Positions 35,719 through 45,334 of a DNA stretch of 48,555 nucleotides are shown here, piece by piece. Positions within the stretch are counted from its first letter, which is position 1; each line of letters starts with the position of its first letter. The stretch is from NCBI RefSeq assembly GCF_001700515.1, contig NZ_MAUD01000013.1, positions 1 through 48,555 of the forward strand. The letters run 5' to 3'. Made by a program: the position numbers and the translations under genes. Under the pieces are notes generated by a model, which was not told the origin of the DNA, did no database searches, and saw nothing but the letters and a program-made list of their open reading frames with translations. The DNA is from Streptomyces lushanensis (GTDB taxonomy: Bacteria > Actinomycetota > Actinomycetes > Streptomycetales > Streptomycetaceae).

Positions 35719-37200
35719 GTGACTACGACCGCAGCGACCGGCTTCTGCCGCGTCACTGTCGTGGCGCCGGACAGCAGGATCGATGTCGCGCTCCCGGAGG
35801 ACATCCCCGTCGCCGACATCCACCCGGAGATCCTGAGGCTGACCGGCCAGACCCAGAGGCCGGGCACTCCCACCGGATACCACCTGGTCCGGCGCGACGG
35901 CACCGTGCTCGACGGCGCCCGCACCCTCGTCGCCCAGCAGGTGCTCGACGGTGAGGTCCTCAGCCTGCGCCCCTTCGCCGAGTCCCTGCCGCCCGCGGTC
36001 TTCGACGACGTCTCGGACGCCGTCGCCTCCGCCGTCCGGCGCGACCGCCATCTCTGGAGCGACGGTCTGCTGCGCTCGGCCGGTCTGGTCGGCGGCGTCG
36101 TGCTGCTCGTCCTCATGGGCTTCGTCCTCTGGTTCGCCGATCCCGTCCGCCACGACATGCACGGCCTTCCCGGTGTGATCGCGGGCGCGGCCGGTGTGCT
36201 GCTGACCGCCTTCGCGGGCGTACGGGCCCGGGTCTACGCGGACCGCGCCTCGGCCGTCGCGCTCGGACTGGGCGCCCTGCCGCTGCTGCTGATCGCCGGT
36301 TCCGGGATCATCGGCCCCGACGCGGGACAGGGCCCCGGCCGGCTCCAGTTCCTGCTCGGCTGTGTCACCGTGCTCGTCGCCTCCGTCGTCCTCGTCGCGC
36401 TCACGCCGAGCGGCGACGCCCCCTTCGTCGCCGCGACCTTCCTGGCCACGGCCGGCACCCTCGCGACCTTCGTGATGATCCTGACCGAGGAGTCGGCCAC
36501 CGGTACCGCCGCTGTCTGCGCTCCGCTCGCCATCGGGATCGTCGCCTTCCTGCCCGGCCTCTCCGCCCGCTTCGCCCGGCTGCCCATCGGCTACGCGGCA
36601 CCTCGCGGCGCGGCGGGCACCGACCACGGCGACGACGCCTTCGCCGATCCGCACGCCGCGCCCGACAGCGAACCCGTCGACGGCGAGCGCATCGCCGCCC
36701 AGGCCCGCCGCGGCCACGAGATGCTGCTCGGTCTGGTCGGCGGCTGCGCGGCGGTCGTCGTCGGCGCCGCGGCGGTGCTCGGCTTCTCGGACACCGCCCG
36801 GGGCCAGTTCCTCGCCCTCGCCACCGGCCTCGCGATGCTGCTGCGCGCCCGGCTCTTCCGTTACACCTCGCAGGTCACCTGTGTGCTGGTCGCCGGTATC
36901 GCGGCCATCGCGCTGCTGGTCCTCGGTCTCTCCCTGAACCCGCCCGCCGACCTGGTCAGGGAACTCCTGACCTACGGCGACCGCGGCGCGCTCGACCTCC
37001 GTACGATCTGGCTCGCCGCGAGCGTGGCCGCGGGCGCCGCGCTGATCACCGCGATCGGTCTGATCGTCCCCCACAAGGGCCTCTCGCCCTTCTGGGGCCG
37101 GCTCCTCGATCTCGCCGAGGGCGCGGTACTGCTCTCGCTGGTCCCGCTCTGCCTCGCGGTCCTCGACGTCTTCACCGCGGCCCGCGCCCTCACCGGCTGA
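35719..37200 (+). CDS. eccD: Type VII secretion protein EccD
   Basis: EccD is the main membrane channel subunit of the ESX complex. The 493-residue product starts at GTG 35719. Residues 1-90 form the YukD/ubiquitin-like domain ([29 protein letters not shown]). From about 120 there are some eleven hydrophobic helices (for example [39 protein letters not shown] and [20 protein letters not shown]), interrupted by a hydrophilic loop around 300-335 ([20 protein letters not shown]). Length and topology match EccD. It closes the ESX locus; no EccA, EspG or PE/PPE genes follow. Confidence 0.94.
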   Translation: MTTTAATGFCRVTVVAPDSRIDVALPEDIPVADIHPEILRLTGQTQRPGTPTGYHLVRRDGTVLDGARTLVAQQVLDGEVLSLRPFAESLPPAVFDDVSDAVASAVRRDRHLWSDGLLRSAGLVGGVVLLVLMGFVLWFADPVRHDMHGLPGVIAGAAGVLLTAFAGVRARVYADRASAVALGLGALPLLLIAGSGIIGPDAGQGPGRLQFLLGCVTVLVASVVLVALTPSGDAPFVAATFLATAGTLATFVMILTEESATGTAAVCAPLAIGIVAFLPGLSARFARLPIGYAAPRGAAGTDHGDDAFADPHAAPDSEPVDGERIAAQARRGHEMLLGLVGGCAAVVVGAAAVLGFSDTARGQFLALATGLAMLLRARLFRYTSQVTCVLVAGIAAIALLVLGLSLNPPADLVRELLTYGDRGALDLRTIWLAASVAAGAALITAIGLIVPHKGLSPFWGRLLDLAEGAVLLSLVPLCLAVLDVFTAARALTG

Positions 37201-37283
37201 CACGGCCCGCGCGCGGGAGGGCTGGCACAGGGCGTGTCAACAGGCTGGTACGCTGGGCGGCGGCCGTTTGTGTACGTGACCAC

Positions 37284-37370
37284 CGGAGCCATCGGCTCCG
37301 CGGTCAGCGCCCGGCGGACCCCGCCTCCCGAGTAACGGAAGCTCCCCAGAGTATTCGACCTGGGGCACTC
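37284..37370 (+). promoter_or_regulatory. Structured leader of rpsO
   Basis: Two stems lie before rpsO: CGGAGCC/GGCTCCG (37284-37290, 37294-37300, loop ATC) and CCCCAG/CTGGGG (37344-37349, 37360-37365). The loop bases GAGT (37349-37352) could pair with ACTC (37367-37370), giving an H-type pseudoknot about 30 bases ahead of the start codon. S15 autoregulates through leader structures in other bacteria; a similar role here is inference. A -10-like TACGCT lies at 37249-37254. Confidence 0.4.
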
Positions 37371-37400
37371 GGTGGCCATGAAGACCCACGAGGAGTACGC

Positions 37401-37691
37401 GTGTCGCTCGACGCCGTTACGAAGAAGCAGATCATGACCGAGTTCGGCACCAAGGAAGGTGACACCGGCTCCCCCGAGGTCCAGGTCGCCATGCTGTCGC
37501 GCCGGATCTCGGACCTGACCGAGCACCTCAAGACCCACAAGCACGACCACCACTCCCGTCGCGGTCTGCTGATCCTGGTCGGCCAGCGCCGCCGGCTGCT
37601 CCAGTACCTGGCCAAGAAGGACATCCAGCGTTTCCGTACGCTGGTCGACCGCCTGGGCATCCGCCGCGGTGCGGCCGGCGGTGCCAAGTAA
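37401..37691 (+). CDS. rpsO: 30S ribosomal protein S15
   Basis: S15 is a primary 16S-binding protein of the 30S platform. The 96-residue product is entirely typical: [47 protein letters not shown] and [12 protein letters not shown], with a short GAAGGAK tail. GTG 37401 has GAGGAG 5 bases upstream. It is followed by a strong hairpin and pnp in the same direction, the order conserved in many bacteria, where rpsO and pnp are cotranscribed by partial read-through. Confidence 0.98.
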   Translation: MSLDAVTKKQIMTEFGTKEGDTGSPEVQVAMLSRRISDLTEHLKTHKHDHHSRRGLLILVGQRRRLLQYLAKKDIQRFRTLVDRLGIRRGAAGGAK

Positions 37692-37700
37692 GACACCGTG

Positions 37701-37736
37701 AAGGGAGCGGTTCCCGCCACCGGGGACCGCTCCCTT
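37701..37736 (+). terminator. Intergenic hairpin after rpsO (attenuator/processing stem)
   Basis: AAGGGAGCGGTTCCC (37701-37715) pairs with GGGGACCGCTCCCTT (37722-37736): 15 bp with one G-U pair, then TTTG. In S. coelicolor the rpsO-pnp intergenic stem is, to my knowledge, an RNase III processing site, so it may both attenuate and mark cleavage. Confidence 0.75.
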
Positions 37737-37821
37737 TGCCGTATGTACGGGACGGTACGAGCACCGGCCCGGGACGGCCGGAATGCCGTCCCTCGGCGAA
37801 GCTCAGTAATCTGGACGCACA

Positions 37822-37853
37822 AGTACAACTGAAGACGTACGAGTACAACTGAA
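37822..37853 (+). repeat. 12-bp direct repeats in the pnp leader
   Basis: AGTACAACTGAA occurs at 37822-37833 and 37842-37853, 20 bases apart start to start. Its AT-rich character stands out in this GC-rich region, and it lies just downstream of the candidate pnp -10 element, so it would be in the leader RNA. Confidence 0.65.
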
Positions 37854-38032
37854 AGAGGAAGAGGAGGAGCGACCTCCGCCGCCGCCGGTCCTCGGTAGTG
37901 GCGCCCGGAAGGACGCGCGGCCCATGCCGCGGTCCCGGGTGCTTCGATCGAAGACCGGCCCGCACCAAGGAGCGCTTCTCCGCCACGTCCCCTGCCACAC
38001 GGGCACCGGACGAAGACGAGGAGAAATCACTA

Positions 38033-40258
38033 GTGGAGAACGAGACCCACTACGCCGAGGCCGTTATCGACAACGGAACCTTCGGCACCCGCACCATCCG
38101 CTTCGAGACGGGCCGGCTGGCCCGTCAGGCCGCCGGCTCCGCCGTCGCCTACCTGGACGACGACACCATGGTGCTGTCGGCCACCACCGCCTCCAAGAAG
38201 CCCAAGGACCAGCTCGACTTCTTCCCCCTGACGGTGGACGTCGAGGAGCGGATGTACGCCGCCGGCAAGATCCCCGGCTCCTTCTTCCGCCGCGAGGGCC
38301 GTCCCTCCGAGGACGCCATCCTCACCTGCCGGCTCATCGACCGCCCGCTGCGCCCGTCCTTCAGGAAGGGCCTGCGCAACGAGATCCAGGTCGTCGAGAC
38401 GATCATGGCGCTCAACCCCGACCACCTCTACGACGTGGTCGCGATCAACGCCGCCTCCTGCTCCACGCAGCTCGCGGGCCTGCCCTTCTCCGGCCCCATC
38501 GGCGGCACCCGTGTCGCGCTGATCAAGGGCCAGTGGGTCGCGTTCCCGACGCACACGGAGCTGGAGGACGCCGTCTTCGACATGGTCGTCGCCGGCCGGG
38601 TGCTGGACGACGGCGACGTCGCGATCATGATGGTCGAGGCCGAGGCCACCGAGAAGACCATCCAGCTCGTCAAGGACGGCGCCGAGGCTCCCACCGAGGA
38701 GATCGTCGCCGCCGGTCTCGAGGCCGCGAAGCCCTTCATCAAGGTCCTCTGCAAGGCGCAGTCGGACCTCGCCGCCAAGGCCGCCAAGCCCACCGGCGAG
38801 TTCCCGATCTTCCTCGACTACGAGGACGACGTCCTGGAGGCGCTCACCTCGGCCGTCAGGTCCGAGCTGGCCCAGGCGCTCACCATCGCGGGCAAGCAGG
38901 AGCGCGAGACCGAGCTGGACCGGGTCAAGGTCCTCGCAGGCGAGAAGCTGCTCCCGCAGTTCGAGGGCCGCGAGAAGGAGATCTCCGCCGCCTACCGCTC
39001 GCTGACCAAGTCCCTGGTCCGTGAGCGCGTCATCAAGGACAAGGTCCGTATCGACGGCCGTGGCGTCACGGACATCCGTACGCTCGCCGCCGAGGTCGAG
39101 GCCATCCCGCGCGTGCACGGTTCGGCGCTCTTCGAGCGTGGCGAGACTCAGATCCTGGGCGTCACCACCCTCAACATGCTCCGGATGGAGCAGCAGCTCG
39201 ACACGCTCTCCCCGGTCACCCGCAAGCGCTACATGCACAACTACAACTTCCCGCCGTACTCCACCGGTGAGACCGGCCGTGTCGGTTCGCCGAAGCGCCG
39301 CGAGATCGGCCACGGCGCCCTGGCCGAGCGCGCGCTCGTACCGGTGCTGCCGACGCGCGAGGAGTTCCCGTACGCCATCCGCCAGGTCTCCGAGGCGCTG
39401 GGCTCCAACGGCTCCACGTCCATGGGCTCGGTCTGCGCCTCCACCATGTCGCTGCTGAACGCCGGTGTGCCGCTCAAGGCGCCCGTCGCCGGCATCGCCA
39501 TGGGCCTGATCTCCCAGGAGATCGACGGTGAGACCCACTACGTCACCCTCACCGACATCCTCGGTGCGGAGGACGCCTTCGGCGACATGGACTTCAAGGT
39601 CGCCGGTACGAAGACCTTCGTCACCGCGCTCCAGCTCGACACCAAGCTCGACGGCATTCCCGCCTCGGTCCTGGCCGCCGCGCTGAAGCAGGCCAGGGAC
39701 GCCCGCCTGCACATCCTCGATGTGATGAACGAGGCCATCGACGTCCCGGACGAGATGTCCCCGAACGCCCCGCGGATCATCACCGTCAAGATCCCGGTGG
39801 ACAAGATCGGCGAGGTCATCGGCCCCAAGGGCAAGATGATCAACCAGATCCAGGAGGACACCGGCGCCGACATCACGATCGAGGACGACGGCACCATCTA
39901 CATCGGTGCCGCCGACGGACCGGCCGCCGAGGCCGCCCGCGCCACGATCAACGGCATCGCCAACCCGACCATGCCGGAGGTCGGCGAACGCTATCTGGGC
40001 ACGGTCGTCAAGACGACCACCTTCGGCGCGTTCGTGTCGCTGCTCCCGGGCAAGGACGGTCTGCTGCACATCTCGCAGATCCGCAAGCTCGCCGGCGGCA
40101 AGCGTGTGGAGAACGTCGAGGACGTCCTCGGTGTCGGCCAGAAGGTCCAGGTCGAGATCGCCGAGATCGACCAGCGCGGCAAGCTCTCCCTCATCCCGGT
40201 GATCGAGGGCGAAGAGGCCGAGGACGCCGAAGAGGCGAAGGACGACGCGACCCAGTGA
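38033..40258 (+). CDS. pnp: Polynucleotide phosphorylase
   Basis: PNPase degrades RNA 3'-5' with phosphate and, in Streptomyces, also polyadenylates and binds guanosine pentaphosphate. From GTG 38033 the product has 741 residues: RNase PH-like domain 1 ([21 protein letters not shown]), a helical linker, the catalytic RNase PH domain 2 ([31 protein letters not shown], and the catalytic Asp region in [17 protein letters not shown]), then KH ([20 protein letters not shown], near 587) and S1 (about 645-720, [21 protein letters not shown]) with an acidic tail. The gene runs into the M16 peptidase gene with a GTGA overlap. Confidence 0.98.
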   Translation: MENETHYAEAVIDNGTFGTRTIRFETGRLARQAAGSAVAYLDDDTMVLSATTASKKPKDQLDFFPLTVDVEERMYAAGKIPGSFFRREGRPSEDAILTCRLIDRPLRPSFRKGLRNEIQVVETIMALNPDHLYDVVAINAASCSTQLAGLPFSGPIGGTRVALIKGQWVAFPTHTELEDAVFDMVVAGRVLDDGDVAIMMVEAEATEKTIQLVKDGAEAPTEEIVAAGLEAAKPFIKVLCKAQSDLAAKAAKPTGEFPIFLDYEDDVLEALTSAVRSELAQALTIAGKQERETELDRVKVLAGEKLLPQFEGREKEISAAYRSLTKSLVRERVIKDKVRIDGRGVTDIRTLAAEVEAIPRVHGSALFERGETQILGVTTLNMLRMEQQLDTLSPVTRKRYMHNYNFPPYSTGETGRVGSPKRREIGHGALAERALVPVLPTREEFPYAIRQVSEALGSNGSTSMGSVCASTMSLLNAGVPLKAPVAGIAMGLISQEIDGETHYVTLTDILGAEDAFGDMDFKVAGTKTFVTALQLDTKLDGIPASVLAAALKQARDARLHILDVMNEAIDVPDEMSPNAPRIITVKIPVDKIGEVIGPKGKMINQIQEDTGADITIEDDGTIYIGAADGPAAEAARATINGIANPTMPEVGERYLGTVVKTTTFGAFVSLLPGKDGLLHISQIRKLAGGKRVENVEDVLGVGQKVQVEIAEIDQRGKLSLIPVIEGEEAEDAEEAKDDATQ

Positions 40259-41631
40259 CAGCCGGCTTCCAGGCGACGGCCCGCACCTCCTCGGAGGCGC
40301 GGGCCGTCGCCCGTACCCAAACCCTGCTCAAGGGGGAGAACGGCATCGGCACGGTCCGCCGTACCACTCTCCCCGGCGGTCTGCGCGTCGTCACGGAAAC
40401 CCTGCCCTCGGTCCGCTCGGCGACCTTCGGCATCTGGGTCCAGGTCGGCTCGCGCGACGAGACCCCCGCGCTCAACGGCGCCACCCACTATCTGGAGCAC
40501 CTCCTCTTCAAGGGCACCAGCAGGCGCAGCGCCCTGGACATCTCCTCCGCCATCGACGCGGTCGGCGGGGAGATGAACGCCTTCACGGCGAAGGAGTACA
40601 CCTGCTACTACGCGCGGGTGCTCGACACCGATCTGCCGCTGGCCATCGACATCGTCTGCGACATGCTCACCGGATCGCTCATCGAGGCCGCCGACGTCGA
40701 CGCCGAGCGTGGTGTGGTCCTCGAAGAGATCGCCATGACCGAGGACGACCCGGGCGACTGTGTGCACGATCTCTTCGCGCACACCATGTTCGGCGACACC
40801 CCGCTGGGCCGGCCGGTCCTCGGCACCGTCGAGACCATCAACAGCCTGGACCGCGACCGGATCGCACGCTTCTACAAGAAGCACTACGACCCGAGGCATC
40901 TCGTCGTCGCCGCCGCGGGCAATATCGACCACGCCACGGTGGTACGGCAGGTCCGCAAGGCGTTCGACAAGGCGGGCGCCCTCTCCCGTACGGACGCCAC
41001 GCCCGTGGCGCCCCGCGAGGGCCGGCGCGCGGTACGCACCGCGGGCCGGGTCGATCTGCTCGACCGCAGGACCGAGCAGGCCCATGTGGTCCTCGGGATG
41101 CCGGGGCTGTCCCGTACCGACGAGCGCCGCTGGGCCCTCGGCGTGCTGAACACCGCCCTCGGAGGCGGGATGAGCTCCCGCCTCTTCCAGGAGGTACGGG
41201 AGAAGCGCGGACTCGCCTACAGCGTGTACTCGTACACCTCTGGGTTCGCCGACTGCGGACTCTTCGGGGTGTACGCGGGCTGCCGGCCCAGCCAGGTCCA
41301 CGACGTGCTGAGGATCTGCCGCGACGAACTCGACCGGGTCGCCGCCGAAGGGCTCAGCGACGAGGAGATCCGCCGCGCCGTCGGCCAGCTCTCCGGATCC
41401 ACCGTCCTCGGCCTCGAGGACACCGGCGCGCTGATGAACCGCATCGGCAAGAGCGAGCTGTGCTGGGGCGCCCAGATGTCGGTCGACGAGATGCTGGGCC
41501 GGATAGCCGCGGTCACCCCGGACGAGGTGGGCGCGGTGGCCCGCGATGTACTGGGACACCGTCCCTCGCTGTCGGTGATAGGCCCGCTGAAGGACAAGCA
41601 GGCGGCACGCCTCGACGAAGCCGTCTCGTGA
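40255..41631 (+). CDS. M16 family zinc metallopeptidase
   Basis: An inverzincin-type peptidase of 458 residues with the inverted zinc motif H78-Y-L-E81-H82 ([12 protein letters not shown]) and the distal Glu in [12 protein letters not shown]. The C-terminal half keeps the R/Y pair of the family ([17 protein letters not shown]), so a complete peptidase unit is present. The start GTG 40255 overlaps the pnp stop, so it is translationally coupled to pnp, an order conserved in actinobacteria. Family members process small peptides or signal peptides; the real substrate is unknown. No signal peptide is seen, so a cytoplasmic site is likely. Confidence 0.93.
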   Translation: MTAGFQATARTSSEARAVARTQTLLKGENGIGTVRRTTLPGGLRVVTETLPSVRSATFGIWVQVGSRDETPALNGATHYLEHLLFKGTSRRSALDISSAIDAVGGEMNAFTAKEYTCYYARVLDTDLPLAIDIVCDMLTGSLIEAADVDAERGVVLEEIAMTEDDPGDCVHDLFAHTMFGDTPLGRPVLGTVETINSLDRDRIARFYKKHYDPRHLVVAAAGNIDHATVVRQVRKAFDKAGALSRTDATPVAPREGRRAVRTAGRVDLLDRRTEQAHVVLGMPGLSRTDERRWALGVLNTALGGGMSSRLFQEVREKRGLAYSVYSYTSGFADCGLFGVYAGCRPSQVHDVLRICRDELDRVAAEGLSDEEIRRAVGQLSGSTVLGLEDTGALMNRIGKSELCWGAQMSVDEMLGRIAAVTPDEVGAVARDVLGHRPSLSVIGPLKDKQAARLDEAVS

Positions 41632-41692
41632 CCCGCACCCGCCCGTGTACCGCAATCCGCACTGTGAAGCCGTAGCCAAGCCGAAGCCGTAA

Positions 41693-42457
<765 letters not shown>

Positions 42458-42462
42458 CACCC

Positions 42463-42915
42463 ATGCGCGCGAAGATCACCTACTGCGTCACGGCCGCCGT
42501 CCTCGTCGTGTACTTCGTCCTGGTCGGCAGCCGGGGCGTACTGCTGATCCGGCAGGGCACCTGGGTCACCGTGGCCCTGGGGGCGGCGGTGCTGGTCCTG
42601 CCGGTCATCGGCGTCTGGTTCCTCTGGAAGAACACCCAGTTCGTCAGCCGTGCCAACCGACTGGCGGCGGAGCTCGACGCCGAGGGCGGGCTGCCGGTGG
42701 ACCAGCTGGTCCGTACGGCCGGCGGCCGGATCGACCGGGAGTCCGCGGACGCCGTCTTCGCCGAGCGCCGGGCCCAGACGGAGGACTCGCCCGACGACTG
42801 GCGCTGCTGGTTCCGGCTCGCGGTCGCCTATCACGACGCGCGGGACACCCCGCGCGCCCGCAAGGCGATGCAGCGAGCCATCGCGCTCCACGACGGCAAA
42901 CCGGTCCGGGCCTGA
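42463..42915 (+). CDS. Small membrane protein with TPR-like tail
   Basis: A 150-residue protein with two N-terminal membrane helices (TYCVTAAVLVVYFVLVG and VTVALGAAVLVLPVIGVWFLW) and a soluble helical C-terminus. The segment WRCWFRLAVAYHDARDTPRARKAMQRAIAL resembles a single tetratricopeptide-like helix pair. It starts 5 bases after dapB and is probably cotranscribed. I know it as a conserved actinobacterial hypothetical; no catalytic residues are visible. It may scaffold a partner at the membrane. Confidence 0.85.
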   Translation: MRAKITYCVTAAVLVVYFVLVGSRGVLLIRQGTWVTVALGAAVLVLPVIGVWFLWKNTQFVSRANRLAAELDAEGGLPVDQLVRTAGGRIDRESADAVFAERRAQTEDSPDDWRCWFRLAVAYHDARDTPRARKAMQRAIALHDGKPVRA

Positions 42916-42968
42916 GCCCCACCGCCGAACACCAGCCCCACCCTCGAACACGAAGAGTCGAAAACGAA

Positions 42969-43004
42969 GAGCGGGGTCCCACCTCTCCAGGCGGGACCCC
43001 GCTC
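42969..43004. terminator. Terminator between convergent dapB operon and PH-like gene
   Basis: GAGCGGGGTCCC (42969-42980) and GGGACCCCGCTC (42993-43004) form a perfect 12-bp stem with a 12-base loop. It sits between converging genes and may act in both directions. Confidence 0.8.
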
Positions 43005-43078
43005 AACTGTTCACGGGCTGTACGGGCTGTACGGCCACGGGGCGAGGACGGCACGCCTCGGACCCTCGGCGGGGCAGG

Positions 43079-43627
43079 TCAGGGACGGCGGTACTCGTCG
43101 CCCCAGGCCTCGACCGTGTCGGCCGCCCGGTCGAAGGCCTCCGGCCGCGCCAGGAAGTCCCCGTTGTGGTCGGTGAGCACCGGCAGCGCCTCACCCCTGC
43201 GGCGTACGACGACAAGCGCCTGGCCCTGGACCGTACGCGGCAGCCCGAGCCAGCGCACCGGCTGCTGGACCGTCCGTACGGCGGTGATCTGGTCCCACGC
43301 CACGGTCGAGGTCCGCAGCAGGGCGACCCGACGCACGCCGTGTCGGCTCACCCACGCGCCGACCCGCAGCAGCCGCAGCGCGACGGCGATCATCACCGCG
43401 GCGACCGTCAGACACACCACGGTGCCCGGCAGGGCACCGGCGAAGGCGATGATCATCGTCGCCAGCAGAACGAAGGAGGCGAGCAGCAGAAGCAGCGCCG
43501 CCGCCACCACCCGCCAGGGGCCGGGGCGGTACGGACGCCGCCAATGATCGTGATCGTCGAACGGCAGCGCGACATCCTCGGTGGTCGCGTCAAAAGCCCG
43601 GTCGGCCGTCAGGAAGGGCAGGGGCAC
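43079..43627 (-). CDS. PH domain-containing membrane protein
   Basis: A 182-residue protein read opposite to its neighbours. It has two central hydrophobic helices (WRVVAAALLLLLASFVLLATMI and GTVVCLTVAAVMIAVALRLL) followed by a bacterial PH-like region (VGAWVSRHGVRRVALLRTSTVAWDQITAV, then LVVVRRRGEALPVL). This helix-pair plus PH plan is common in actinobacterial hypothetical proteins. The GTG start has GAGG about 8 bases upstream. It is divergent from thyX across a 283-bp region. Function is unknown. Confidence 0.8.
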   Translation of the reverse strand: MPLPFLTADRAFDATTEDVALPFDDHDHWRRPYRPGPWRVVAAALLLLLASFVLLATMIIAFAGALPGTVVCLTVAAVMIAVALRLLRVGAWVSRHGVRRVALLRTSTVAWDQITAVRTVQQPVRWLGLPRTVQGQALVVVRRRGEALPVLTDHNGDFLARPEAFDRAADTVEAWGDEYRRP

Positions 43628-43910
43628 GACTGATCCTCACTCACAAGCACGCTCGATTGCTGTGCCCGGTGAGGCTATCGATCGCGCACCGCACCGGACC
43701 ACCCCAGGGGGGCCGGACGAGTCAGCGCCTTGTGACGCACGCCGCTCCCGGGGAAGTTGTTACCGGGTAGGACGCACGACGAGCTCATTCGGTGCCCGAA
43801 TTCCCCGGATTGGCCAAGGAAGGCCACCCGTGGCCGCCCGGCCCTCGCTGTCGGAGCCGCCACGTAGAGTGGGCGCCGCCCGAGCGACGCGAATGGAAGG
43901 ACCCCCGCCG
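43628..43910. promoter_or_regulatory. Divergent region upstream of thyX
   Basis: The thyX ribosome-binding site GGAAGGA lies 9 bases before GTG 43911, and a -10-like TAGAGT is at 43865-43870 without a clear -35. On the minus strand TAGCCT (43672-43677) may serve the PH-like gene. The frame upstream of thyX stays open but has no sign of translation. Confidence 0.4.
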
Positions 43911-45107
43911 GTGAGCGACACCCCCGCCGACACCCCAGCGGAGACGAAGCCGAGTTTCCGCGGCGATGTCACCGTCGAGCTGCTGAAGCACTCCGCCAGC
44001 GACACCGACGTCCTGTGGGCCGCGCGCGTCTCCACGGCGGGAGAGCAGTCCCTGGAAGAGGTGTCGAAGGATCCCGAGCGCTCGAAGGGGCTCATCAACT
44101 TTCTGATGCGGGACCGCCACGGCAGCCCTTTCGAGCACAACTCGATGACCTTCTTCATCAGCGCCCCGATCTTCGTCTTCCGTGAGTTCATGCGTCACCG
44201 CGTGGGCTGGTGCCTCGCCGGCGAAACCGAGATCACCCTGGAGGGCGAATCGGGGACGCTCCGCCGCAGCACCATCGCGGATCTCCACCGGCTCCGGCGC
44301 CGAGACGCCGGAGCCGGTCTGCCGCAGGTCCGCTGCTACGACGAGGAGACCCTGACCGGGCGCCGGGCCCGGATCGTCGACGTCATCGAGTCGGGCGTGA
44401 AACCGCTGATCAGGATCACCACGGCCGCCGGGCGGGAGCTGCGCTCCACGGTGGACCACGCCGTGCTGACCCCGGACGGCTGGCGCAAAGCCGGTGAGCT
44501 CACCACGGATGACGCGGTACTGGCCGAAGCCACGGAGCGTGACACCGTGCCGGACGCGATCGTCTCGATCGCCGACGACGGCGAGGAGACGACGTACGAC
44601 CTGTCCGTCGAGGGCCCCTGGCACAACTTCCTCGCCAACGGCATCGTCGTGCACAACTCGTACAACGAGGAATCGGGCCGCTACCGCAACCTCCAGCCGG
44701 TCTTCTACGTCCCCGCAGAGGACCGCAAGCTGGTCCAGCGGGGCAGGCCCGGCAAGTACGAATTCGTGCCGGGCAGCGCCGCGCAGCAGGAGCTCACCGG
44801 GCGCGCGATGCGGGATTCCTACCTCCAGGCGTACGAGGCGTACCAGCGCATGCTGGCCGAGGGCGTGGCCCGCGAGGTGGCCCGCGCGGTCCTGCCGGTC
44901 GGCCTGTTCTCCTCGATGTACGCGACCTGCAACGCACGCTCGCTGATGCACTTCCTCGGCCTGCGCACCCAGCACGAACAGGCGAAGGTCCCGTCCTTCC
45001 CGCAGCGGGAGATCGAGATGGTCGGAGAGCGGATGGAGGAGCACTGGGCGAAGCTCATGCCCCTCACCCACGCGGCCTTCAACGCCAACGGCCGAATCGC
45101 ACCCTAG
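43911..45107 (+). CDS. thyX: FAD-dependent thymidylate synthase precursor containing a mini-intein
   Basis: ThyX methylates dUMP to dTMP using methylene-tetrahydrofolate and FAD/NADPH. The 398-residue precursor reads as ThyX 1-100, ending FREFMRHRVGW, then a 149-residue insert, then ThyX again from SYNEESGRYRNLQPVFYVP to the C-terminus. Removing residues 101-249 restores a continuous 249-residue ThyX with the flavin/dUMP signature RHRVGW-SYNEESGRY, the length expected for Streptomyces. The insert has intein motifs (separate entry). FAD would come from RibF. GTG 43911 has GGAAGGA 9 bases upstream. Two hairpins follow the gene. The frame is open throughout, so it is not a pseudogene. Confidence 0.95.
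   Translation: MSDTPADTPAETKPSFRGDVTVELLKHSASDTDVLWAARVSTAGEQSLEEVSKDPERSKGLINFLMRDRHGSPFEHNSMTFFISAPIFVFREFMRHRVGWCLAGETEITLEGESGTLRRSTIADLHRLRRRDAGAGLPQVRCYDEETLTGRRARIVDVIESGVKPLIRITTAAGRELRSTVDHAVLTPDGWRKAGELTTDDAVLAEATERDTVPDAIVSIADDGEETTYDLSVEGPWHNFLANGIVVHNSYNEESGRYRNLQPVFYVPAEDRKLVQRGRPGKYEFVPGSAAQQELTGRAMRDSYLQAYEAYQRMLAEGVAREVARAVLPVGLFSSMYATCNARSLMHFLGLRTQHEQAKVPSFPQREIEMVGERMEEHWAKLMPLTHAAFNANGRIAP
44211..44657 (+). other. Class 1 mini-intein inside ThyX
   Basis: The insert spans precursor residues C101-N249. Block A: C-L-A-G-E-T-E-I-T-L with the nucleophilic Cys1. Block B: GRELRSTVDHAVLTPDGW with the T-x-x-H pair (T180, H183). Block F: TTYDLSVEGPWHNFLANG. Block G: IVVHN, followed by Ser as the +1 extein residue. 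These are the residues needed for self-splicing. At 149 residues there is no room for a LAGLIDADG or HNH endonuclease domain, so it is a splicing-only mini-intein. Its GC content and codon use equal the host gene, which suggests long residence or a high-GC donor. Confidence 0.93.
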
Positions 45108-45109
45108 GA

Positions 45110-45132
45110 CCTGTCCGGCACCTTCGGACAGG
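45110..45132 (+). terminator. Hairpin directly after thyX
   Basis: CCTGTCCG (45110-45117) and CGGACAGG (45125-45132) form an 8-bp stem with loop GCACCTT, starting 3 bases after the thyX stop. Confidence 0.65.
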
Positions 45133-45235
45133 ACCTGGACCCTGTTCGGTCGGCCCGAGCACAGGTGTGCGGTCGGTCGGGCGAAGCGCCCGGATTGCGG
45201 CGTTTCGAGAAGTTCATCTAGGCTGATCAAACGGA

Positions 45236-45273
45236 CCCGGCACTGCTTGAACCCCCGAGCAGGCAGTGCCGGG
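45236..45273 (+). terminator. Second hairpin between thyX and dapA
   Basis: CCCGGCACTGC (45236-45246) and GCAGTGCCGGG (45263-45273) form a perfect 11-bp stem with a 16-base loop, followed by CTCCTCTTGT. It may be the main terminator ahead of the dapA promoter. An alternative pairing CTGCT/AGCAG within it exists. Confidence 0.7.
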
Positions 45274-45321
45274 CTCCTCTTGTCCCGTCCCCCAAAGGGA
45301 CACGGTGGGCTGAGCAGCGAG

Positions 45322-45334
45322 TAGCGTGTTACCC
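45322..45334 (+). promoter_or_regulatory. Candidate -10 box for a leaderless dapA transcript
   Basis: TAGCGT (45322-45327) is followed by exactly 7 bases and then the dapA ATG. This is the spacing at which transcription would begin on the A of ATG. No clear ribosome-binding site precedes the ATG, and GGGACA at 45297-45302 is a poor -35 with a 19-base spacer. Confidence 0.4.

Larger units (their letters stand above)
37692..38032 (+). other. rpsO-pnp intergenic region (341 bp)
   Basis: Holds the rpsO hairpin (37701-37736), a -10-like TAATCT at 37807-37812 that may belong to a pnp promoter, two 12-base direct repeats (37822-37853), a 12-base palindrome CTTCGATCGAAG near 37942-37953, and the pnp ribosome-binding site GAGGAG at 38018-38023. 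The frame upstream of pnp stays open to 37898, but nothing suggests that this part is translated. Confidence 0.55.

Noticed and set aside
44211..44657. Homing endonuclease within the intein
   Set aside because: Only ~55-60 residues separate the N- and C-terminal splicing blocks and no LAGLIDADG or HNH motif is visible.
43911..45107. thyX as a pseudogene or frameshifted gene because the family motif is interrupted
   Set aside because: The interruption is in frame, a multiple of three, and carries intein blocks A, B, F and G with the required Cys, His, Asn and Ser.
45108..45334. tRNA or other structured RNA gene between thyX and dapA
   Set aside because: The foldbacks are simple terminator-like hairpins; no cloverleaf or T-loop sequence is present.
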